A stretch of 30,840 bases of DNA from an uncultured Ruminococcus sp. (GTDB lineage: Bacteria > Bacillota > Clostridia > Oscillospirales > Ruminococcaceae), in the NCBI GenBank assembly GCA_900550695.1, contig URTF01000021.1, positions 1-30,840 of the forward strand, written 5' to 3'. Under the pieces are notes generated by a model, which made no database searches, was not told where the DNA came from, and worked only from the letters and a program-made list of their open reading frames with translations. Every line of letters begins with the position of its first letter. Position 1 is the first letter of the stretch. Below, piece by piece: positions 24,516 to 30,840 of this stretch. The position numbers and the translations under genes are program-made.

Positions 24516-25398
24516 AGAACTGATGAAAGAGGAATTTGCTCCTGTTTATAAGACAGATGCTTCGGTAAATCGAACAATTCTCGAAAGAGAGAAAGCAGTT
24601 TCTATGAAAAATCATCGGAAGCCGGCATATAGAAAATGGGCGGCTGCAGCCATAACGGTACTGCTTCTTGCCGGAACGGTGGGCAGTGTGAATGCGGCAA
24701 GTGACGGAGCTGTAACAAAAGCCGTAAAAAACTGGATACACACAGCCGTGTATGGGGATGTGAAACAGGAGTCCATGGTATCCTATATCAATGAGCAGGG
24801 GGACAGTGTGATTGCATCGGATGCTTCGGATAAGCCGGAATGGAGCTTTTCCGTTACGAAAGAAGAAATCGTGCCGGGAGAGGAACACGGCGGATTTGTT
24901 TTTGAGACGGAAGAAGGAGACAAATATTCTTACGAATATGTATTCCCGGCTAATTTTACGGAGGAAGACAAGGTATATGAAATCCGAAAAATTCTATCGG
25001 AGGATTTGTATCCGGAAGAGAAGGAACAGGAATTTATTGAGAAATATGAAAAAATCGCCGTGACAGCAAAAGAATCCTATATCAGGGAAGCATTTGCAGA
25101 GGTGGTAAAGGAAAAGAAAGAAGGAGAATTTGTTCTGGTGGATGCGTATCCTTTGCTGCAGGAAGAAAATCGGATGGCGCCGACAAAGGACTATGCCTGG
25201 TTTGAAATTCCACAGAAGGATGTGAGGTTAAGAACTGCCACTAAGGAGGATGCCGCAAAATATACAAATGTAAAGACCGGCGACTGGATTTCTGTCGTGC
25301 AGGTAAACAGTACGACAAATCCGAATATCAAATTGGATGTAACCGTGAAATTATCCAATCGGAATAAAATTGAGGTGGTCCATATACAGCCGAGATAA
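24499..25398 (+). CDS. Probable membrane anti-sigma factor
   Basis: The 299-residue product has an N-terminal cytoplasmic part (about 1-45, acidic MEDRYEELMKEEF then a basic RKPAYRK), one transmembrane helix (about 46-64, AAAAITVLLLAGTVGSVNA), and a long outward domain (65-299) rich in Glu and Lys. I know no exact family for the outer domain, although part of it resembles DUF4179-like anti-sigma proteins. The call rests on topology and on overlap with the ECF sigma gene. ATG 24499 is preferred over 24493 because GGAGG (24485-24489) is nine bases upstream of it. The next gene starts 14 bases after the stop. Confidence 0.75.
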   Translation: MEDRYEELMKEEFAPVYKTDASVNRTILEREKAVSMKNHRKPAYRKWAAAAITVLLLAGTVGSVNAASDGAVTKAVKNWIHTAVYGDVKQESMVSYINEQGDSVIASDASDKPEWSFSVTKEEIVPGEEHGGFVFETEEGDKYSYEYVFPANFTEEDKVYEIRKILSEDLYPEEKEQEFIEKYEKIAVTAKESYIREAFAEVVKEKKEGEFVLVDAYPLLQEENRMAPTKDYAWFEIPQKDVRLRTATKEDAAKYTNVKTGDWISVVQVNSTTNPNIKLDVTVKLSNRNKIEVVHIQPR

Positions 25399-25411
25399 AG
25401 GAGGGGTTAGG

Positions 25412-28009
25412 ATGAAGAAAAAATATACGGTCATACTTCTTATCACGATACTGGGTTTCTGCACAGTAATGGCCTTTTGGATGGGAAAGAAAAGCAAACC
25501 GGACTTTACGGAGGAAGAGTATTTTTGTGACGGCGCAGACCCTACGCAGAGCTATTCGGAAAATACTGTACTTTATCTGGATGATGCGGGGATATTGCAT
25601 CTTATTGACACAGGTTCCGGCAAGGATATGGTTTATTGTGACAGACCGAACTGCGTACATGAAGGCTATTCCCGTAAAAACGAGACACCCTCCTGCCCGG
25701 CAGCTTTTTGGGGAGCAGGAAGCGTACCGGTGCCTTTTGGCGGTCATCTCTATTTTATCGGAGATATGTCGGAAGAAGACATTCTGACGAAGTTTCTCTA
25801 TGAAATGGACACAGACGGTGAAAACCGCAAAAAGGTTGCCACTCTAAACGGTGTACAGAGTATCCGGTATGTGTTGTACCGGGACCGGTATGCTATAGGA
25901 GCTTTTAGTAACAGAAGCGAGATAAACGAGGATGGGCAGATTGTTAACGACGATAAGCCGGAGACAGGTATCTTTGTTATTGATCTTTCCGATTATACGG
26001 TGTATATGGGGGATAAGGTAACAGGCGAGCAGGCAAATATTACAGGGTTGTATTACGAGGATGGGGCGGTTTATTATTCCGTCATTCGTTTTGGGGATGA
26101 TATCACGGAGCTTATGGTAGAGGATGGCGCAGAGAACAATTCGGATTCTTTTAGTTACAATCATATGCTGTATGAAATATATAAATATGATATCAAAGGG
26201 AAGAGTACAACACGGATAAAGACATTTGACCATCTGAGCAACCTGCAGTTAGCGGAGGGCAGCGCTTATGGGGAATGCCAAGAAGATTATTTTGTGTTTG
26301 ACTTAAAAAGCGGTGAAACCAAAGAATTGCCCATAGACCGGAACACAAAAACCGCATCGGGCAGATTTGCAAAACAGGGGGATACTTTGTACTATGCCCT
26401 TTTAGACAGCGACAGGGAAGAAGTCATCTATTATTGTATGAAAGAGGAGAAGATAAACGAACTGATGAGGATGCCGGCAGCATCTGCCTTTGGAATTGTC
26501 AACATATGCGGCAGTTCGGTATACATCAACTATACCGATGAAAAAGACCGCTTCTGCCTGGGGGTATTAAGCAGGGACGATTATGATGAGGGTGTATTTC
26601 AGCCCAGAAAGCTCAGGTACTATAACGAAGAAGAGGATACTGCCGGAGAGGATGCAGACACAGAGGAAGAGGCTGCTGAAATCATAACCTTTACTGTCCC
26701 GGATATCTGCAGAATAGAGGAGAATAATCTGCGCCATCTGAATGAGGCGCTTAAGGAGGATGGGTATTCCTACAGAATGCAGATAAATTATCTGGAATAT
26801 GAAACGTATACGGAGCGGCTGAAAGAAGCATTAAAAAACGGAGATACCGATATTGCTTTCTTGGGTTTGGACAATGAAGGGAACCGTAATTCTGTCTACA
26901 CGCTTATCCATTCCGGTCTTCTTCTCAACCTTGATGAAATCCTGTCACAGGAAAACGGAGCGGCGCTTTATCAGGCATTTCCGCAGGCTCTCTGGGAGTC
27001 GGTGAAATGCGACAGGCATATTTATTCCATTCCCTCGGTGCTGGCAAACGATGAGGGAGTGTATGCTGCATTCAACAGGGATTATGTTGCGGATGATGAG
27101 ATAGAGGCGTGGGACGGAAGCATAGAGGGGATTTATGAAATCCTTAAGAATACGGAATGGGACAAAGAAGACAGTCCCCGTTTCCAATATCTTATCAGTG
27201 GGTATTCCTTTGAGGATATGATAGGATGTGAAATCCGAAACGGACTGCTTTTTGATTATGAATCGCTTACGGTGGAAAATCCTTTGGAGTCTGAGAAGTT
27301 TACCGGTTATCTGAAGGTGCTGGAGCAGATGAAGAAAGATGGTTTTTTGACGGACGCAGTGTCCTACCTTTCCAATTCCGGTACAAACAATACGGAAGTG
27401 CTGCAAACGGTGGAGGAAGGAAACTATATGGTGGCATTGTCATACGGTGCGGTGGATGAGGCATTTCAGAAGGATAATGTAGCGGTTAAAAAGATTAAGC
27501 CGTATCTTTCGTCAAGGATAAACGGCTCAGTAGGTATCTCCCGGAATTGTGAGAACCTGGAAGATGTGGGGGAATTTCTGAAGCTTTTTTATGGGGACGG
27601 AAAGTATGGCAATCTTCTTTTATATGGACAGGAGGACGTGGACTATAAGGTGACGGATGGGGTTGCCTGCCATATGGACGGAAGTGCTCTGGAGAATGCG
27701 TATCTCAGTAAACTCTGCTTCAACCTGTTTGTAAACGTTTGTCCTGTAGAAGGAGAAAACTATGTAACCAATCGGAAAGAGGAATTCTTTTCCTTTTATG
27801 ACGGCATTAAGATGTCGCCGTTTATCGGGTTTGAACCGGATACCGAGGGGACTGATAATATAGGAAAGGATATGGATGAATTTATGGAGAGTCTCACGGA
27901 TAAGACGGTGGAAGAGGCTGTCCGCAGCACCGGAAATAAACTTGCGTCCGATGGCATGAAGGAATATCTTTCAAGAGTTCAAAGCCAGTGGGAGGAATAC
28001 CGGCAATGA
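25412..28009 (+). CDS. Exported beta-propeller / solute-binding-like fusion protein
   Basis: The 865-residue product has an N-terminal signal anchor (about 5-24). Residues about 36-400 hold repeated beta-strand units (VLYLDDAGILHLIDTGSG, GGHLYFIGD, YYEDGAVYYSV, GDTLYYALLD) of the kind seen in Lachnospiraceae propeller (DUF5050-like) lipoproteins. They include the Cys-rich motif CDRPNC-x-H with a later Cys (Cys76, Cys81, His83, Cys95). An acidic linker (about 404-422) follows. Residues about 424-865 resemble a family 1 extracellular solute-binding protein: DTDIAFLGLDNEG, then SGLLLNLDEILSQ, then IYSIPSVLANDEG. Fusion of these two is unusual. AAAGGAGG precedes the ATG at 25412. Its last bases overlap the ATPase start (ATGA), indicating coupled expression. 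A sensor or receptor for the ABC module is inferred, not proved. Confidence 0.8.
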   Translation: MKKKYTVILLITILGFCTVMAFWMGKKSKPDFTEEEYFCDGADPTQSYSENTVLYLDDAGILHLIDTGSGKDMVYCDRPNCVHEGYSRKNETPSCPAAFWGAGSVPVPFGGHLYFIGDMSEEDILTKFLYEMDTDGENRKKVATLNGVQSIRYVLYRDRYAIGAFSNRSEINEDGQIVNDDKPETGIFVIDLSDYTVYMGDKVTGEQANITGLYYEDGAVYYSVIRFGDDITELMVEDGAENNSDSFSYNHMLYEIYKYDIKGKSTTRIKTFDHLSNLQLAEGSAYGECQEDYFVFDLKSGETKELPIDRNTKTASGRFAKQGDTLYYALLDSDREEVIYYCMKEEKINELMRMPAASAFGIVNICGSSVYINYTDEKDRFCLGVLSRDDYDEGVFQPRKLRYYNEEEDTAGEDADTEEEAAEIITFTVPDICRIEENNLRHLNEALKEDGYSYRMQINYLEYETYTERLKEALKNGDTDIAFLGLDNEGNRNSVYTLIHSGLLLNLDEILSQENGAALYQAFPQALWESVKCDRHIYSIPSVLANDEGVYAAFNRDYVADDEIEAWDGSIEGIYEILKNTEWDKEDSPRFQYLISGYSFEDMIGCEIRNGLLFDYESLTVENPLESEKFTGYLKVLEQMKKDGFLTDAVSYLSNSGTNNTEVLQTVEEGNYMVALSYGAVDEAFQKDNVAVKKIKPYLSSRINGSVGISRNCENLEDVGEFLKLFYGDGKYGNLLLYGQEDVDYKVTDGVACHMDGSALENAYLSKLCFNLFVNVCPVEGENYVTNRKEEFFSFYDGIKMSPFIGFEPDTEGTDNIGKDMDEFMESLTDKTVEEAVRSTGNKLASDGMKEYLSRVQSQWEEYRQ

Positions 28010-28869
28010 TATTGAAATTAGAGGAGCTTACGAAGATTTATAAGGATACCACGGCGCTGGACAATATAACGTTTTCTTTTACCTCCGGAATATACGGTCT
28101 TTTGGGACCGAACGGCGCCGGAAAATCAACCATGATGAATCTCATTACAGACAATCTGAAGCCCACAAGGGGACGGGTATTGCTTGATGACTGCAGTATT
28201 GAAAAAATGGGGAAGGAATACCGGAAACTTCTGGGATATATGCCGCAGCAACAGAATATTTACCCGGAGCTCACCCTCAGGCGTTTCCTGTATTTTATGG
28301 CTGCCCTTAAGGGTTTGAAAAAAGATGAGGCGGAAAAAGAAATAGACGGTTATGTGCAGATGGTAAAACTGGAAGAAGTACTCGGAAAGAAGTTAGGAAC
28401 TTTTTCCGGCGGAATGAAACAGAGGGCTTTAATTGCACAGGCGCTTATCGGAAATCCGGGTATCCTGATTTTGGACGAACCCACGGCGGGACTTGACCCG
28501 AAAGAGAGAATACGCATTCGTAATCTGATATCAGAGGTTGCCCGTGACAAAATTGTGATTATAGCGACACATGTGGTTGCGGATATTGAATTTATTGCAA
28601 AGGAAATTATCATGCTGAACAGGGGAAGTATCCTGCGGAGCGGTTCTCCGGCGATGCTGCTTGGGGAACTGGACGGAAAAGTATGGAACATTTTTTTGCC
28701 GGATGAAGAGCTGGAAGAAGTAAATGCCAAATACAAAGTCAGCAATATTGCAAGGGATGGGGAGGGAGTGGTTGCCCGGATTATTGCAGAGTCCTATGAC
28801 GGCAGATGGAAAAAAGAAGCGGTGCGTCCGAATTTGGAAGATTTATATCTGTACCTTAACGGAGATTAA
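28006..28869 (+). CDS. ABC transporter ATP-binding protein
   Basis: The 287-residue product powers the adjacent permease. Walker A GPNGAGKS (34-41), Q-loop Gln81-Gln83, signature TFSGGMKQR (132-140, replacing LSGGQ), Walker B ILILDEP (153-159) and the switch His189 in ATHV are all present, so it should be active. The fold is of the ABC-2 export or antibiotic-resistance (CcmA/BcrA-like) type, not an importer ATPase. The start at 28006 overlaps the previous stop by four bases and has GGAGGA nine bases upstream. The permease starts two bases after its stop. Confidence 0.95.
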   Translation: MILKLEELTKIYKDTTALDNITFSFTSGIYGLLGPNGAGKSTMMNLITDNLKPTRGRVLLDDCSIEKMGKEYRKLLGYMPQQQNIYPELTLRRFLYFMAALKGLKKDEAEKEIDGYVQMVKLEEVLGKKLGTFSGGMKQRALIAQALIGNPGILILDEPTAGLDPKERIRIRNLISEVARDKIVIIATHVVADIEFIAKEIIMLNRGSILRSGSPAMLLGELDGKVWNIFLPDEELEEVNAKYKVSNIARDGEGVVARIIAESYDGRWKKEAVRPNLEDLYLYLNGD

Positions 28870-28871
28870 AA

Positions 28872-30840
28872 ATGGAATTGTTAAAAAATGAAATCTGTAA
28901 ATTGCTGACAAAAAGAGCGGCGGTGTTTTTTCTGCTTCTGATTGCAGCCAATATGCTGCTGCAGATATATACCATGCATACGCCGGGCGAGGATGGATAC
29001 TCTCTTAAGGATTACAGCGGGGCATACCGGGAACTTGACTCCTGCGGTAGGGAAATTTTTCTGAGCCGGCTGGAAGAACGGGCAGCAGGGGCGGATACAT
29101 TTGGCAAAAGGAATCTGTATGACAGGGTTTATAAGGAAGTGCTGGAATCTCTTAACTATACGGAATATCTGAATTCCATTGAGGAAAAAGCAGAAGAGGC
29201 TGCCATTTTGAACAGAATTTCCCACGATGACGGATATGCGGTAAGAAATGCGGAAATAACAAGAAAAGTGTACAGCAAACTTAGCGGTACGAAGCCGGAA
29301 GTGGAAGATACCATGGGTGTCCTTAATATAACCGATAATGAGATTACCGATTATTTGTTGATGGTGATGCTCTTTGTTGCGGCAGTTAATCTTGTTTTCC
29401 GGGAAAAAGACGGAAATCAATTTGAACTCTTAAGGACGACACAAAACGGCAGAAGGAAACTGATGCGCTCCAAAGTTTTTGCTATGTCTGTTTTTGTCTT
29501 ATTGGGAATAGTTTCTTTGTACGGAATAAATGCGGTAATAAGCAGGTGCTTCTATGCGCCCATAGATTATGGCAGTCCGTTACAAAGTGTGCCGGCATAC
29601 CGGTACAGTCCCTTTGCCTTAACAATAGGCAGCTTTCTGGTTTGTTATTTTTGGATAAAAACGGTAAGCTGCATTCTGCTGGGGCTTCTGTTTATGTGGA
29701 TATGTGCGGTATGCAGCAACATCGTTTTTGTATTTTCCGCTTCGGCAGCGGCGGTTTTTGCGGAAATACTCTGCTATACCAAAATTTCCGGAACACATTT
29801 TCTGGCATTTTTAAAATACATAAATATTCAATACGGTGTCAGAACCGGCGGCATGTTTTCCGATTATGTGAATCTGCGTGTATGGGGTTATCCGGTTAAC
29901 ACCTGCTTTTTATACGGAATATTCTGGCTGGTACTCATAACGATGCTTTTTTATTCTGTTACAAATTATCTGGAGATGCCGCACGAAAAGAGGAAAGTGT
30001 CCCTGCCGATGGGCGAAATGCGGAAACATTTTGGGTGTCATACTTCTCTTTTTTTACATGAAGTCTATAAGCTGCTTGTTCCCGGCAGGGGCTTTCTTGT
30101 TCTGCTGTGTTCCTGCCTGCTTACAATTTGGTGGAATCCGGCAGAAAAAATCCGTTTTGCATCCGTTGATGAAATTTATTATAAAGAGTACATGGATAAA
30201 TTTTACGGTCCTCTGGACGCGAAAAACGGTAACAGAATAACAGAAGAAAAGGAAAAATATGAGCAGATGTATGCCGATATATCCGCTGACAGGGAACAGG
30301 GTAAAAGTGAGAATTACATTCGTATAAAATACAAAGAGGGGTTAAACAGACAGGCTGCGTTTGACCTGGTTACGGAACATGTGGACTATCTGCAATCCTC
30401 TGAATTTCTGCAATCCCGAACCGGAGGATGGCTATTTTATGATGAAGGATACGCTATTCTGACGGACGGCCAAAACTCCCGTAACCGGGATGTTTCACAG
30501 GCTTTTGTATACCTTATATTGCTGATTGCCCTGACATGTGGCATTTACGGTGTTGACTATGCAAATTCGGAAAAGAGACTTTTGCAAACCACGTATCTTG
30601 GCAGAAGAGAGCTTCAGAACAAAAAAAGGGTGTTGGGGATTTTGTGCACATGGATGGCATTTGTTATCGTATATATGGTGCGACTTTGCAATGTACTCGG
30701 TGCTTATGGTACCCGCGGGTTGTTTGCTTCGGCCGCCTGCATGGAGCATTTGTCACGGATTCCGAAGAATATAACGGTATTGCAATACATTTGCCTTATC
30801 ATGTTCATGCGGCTTATCGGCGGACTGCTTGTCACCGGTA
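28872..30840 (+). CDS. Large ABC-2-like permease with two homologous halves (partial)
   Basis: The frame is open from ATG 28872 to the window end (at least 656 residues; the C-terminus is missing). It starts two bases after the ATPase, with GGAGA upstream. Half 1 opens with ELLKNEICKLLTKR and a transmembrane helix (about 14-34), then has a long outer loop and FELLRTTQNGRRKLMRSK (184-201), then further helices. Half 2 opens with LHEVYKLLVPGRG (395-407) and a helix (408-421), a similar loop, and EKRLLQTTYLGRRELQNKK (567-585). The paired (L)LxTTxxGRRxL motifs and the spacing of 384-390 residues show an internal duplication. One chain would then supply both membrane halves. The substrate is unknown; ABC-2 members export drugs, polysaccharides or peptides. 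Confidence 0.85.
   Translation, partial: MELLKNEICKLLTKRAAVFFLLLIAANMLLQIYTMHTPGEDGYSLKDYSGAYRELDSCGREIFLSRLEERAAGADTFGKRNLYDRVYKEVLESLNYTEYLNSIEEKAEEAAILNRISHDDGYAVRNAEITRKVYSKLSGTKPEVEDTMGVLNITDNEITDYLLMVMLFVAAVNLVFREKDGNQFELLRTTQNGRRKLMRSKVFAMSVFVLLGIVSLYGINAVISRCFYAPIDYGSPLQSVPAYRYSPFALTIGSFLVCYFWIKTVSCILLGLLFMWICAVCSNIVFVFSASAAAVFAEILCYTKISGTHFLAFLKYINIQYGVRTGGMFSDYVNLRVWGYPVNTCFLYGIFWLVLITMLFYSVTNYLEMPHEKRKVSLPMGEMRKHFGCHTSLFLHEVYKLLVPGRGFLVLLCSCLLTIWWNPAEKIRFASVDEIYYKEYMDKFYGPLDAKNGNRITEEKEKYEQMYADISADREQGKSENYIRIKYKEGLNRQAAFDLVTEHVDYLQSSEFLQSRTGGWLFYDEGYAILTDGQNSRNRDVSQAFVYLILLIALTCGIYGVDYANSEKRLLQTTYLGRRELQNKKRVLGILCTWMAFVIVYMVRLCNVLGAYGTRGLFASAACMEHLSRIPKNITVLQYICLIMFMRLIGGLLVTG

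Noticed and set aside
24115..24888. 257-residue minus-strand frame opposite the sigma and anti-sigma genes
   Set aside because: Phe/Pro/His/Ser-rich shadow of real genes with clear plus-strand motifs.
29546..30240. Small open frames within the permease region
   Set aside because: They are out-of-frame segments of the long permease frame, which is open from 28872 to the window end.

Overview
The window reads as chromosome from a low-to-mid GC anaerobic Firmicute. The first about 23.5 kb looks like a Ruminococcus-type Oscillospiraceae genome. The signs are strong AGGAGG-type ribosome binding sites, a T-box leader ahead of cysES, pyruvate phosphate dikinase, and the Firmicute order glmU-prs-(x)-pth-mfd. 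The last about 7 kb (from near 23,500) has different codon habits and Lachnospiraceae-style protein families. It is either transferred DNA or the far side of an assembly join. No taxonomic search could be run.

Layout: 80-2058 (minus) holds a membrane-anchored TPR protein and gap. 2317-4120 (plus) holds a degenerate sensor-kinase-like protein and a lipoprotein, probably one operon. 4173-6898 is a T-box-controlled cysE-cysS operon for cysteine synthesis and Cys-tRNA charging. 7020-8165 is an unknown membrane-anchored protein. 8233-11052 holds secG (own promoter and terminator) and rnr. 11100-11790 (minus) is a RelB/ParE-type toxin-antitoxin pair with a clear promoter and palindromic operator. 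12186-20925 (minus) is a housekeeping block transcribed glmU, prs, unknown membrane protein, pth, mfd, sbcD, covering cell-wall precursor and PRPP synthesis, peptidyl-tRNA recycling and transcription-coupled repair. 21044-23899 is ppdK with a long leader and a strong terminator.

Five copies of an AT-rich repeat family built from AATTCGTAATGCG/AATTCGGAATGCG units sit in the intergenic spaces of the first 17.2 kb. Two have near-perfect terminal inverted repeats around a GTAGGGGACGGG-type core, and three supply the stop codon of the adjoining gene (cysS, sbcD, pth).

23,970-30,840 (plus) is one tightly coupled operon: an ECF sigma factor, its probable membrane anti-sigma factor, an 865-residue exported protein fusing a beta-propeller-like domain to an extracellular solute-binding-like domain, an ABC ATPase, and a large ABC-2-like permease with two homologous halves, cut by the window end. 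This is the best candidate for an undescribed system: an envelope-sensing, self-regulated ABC transport or resistance module whose substrate cannot be told from sequence.
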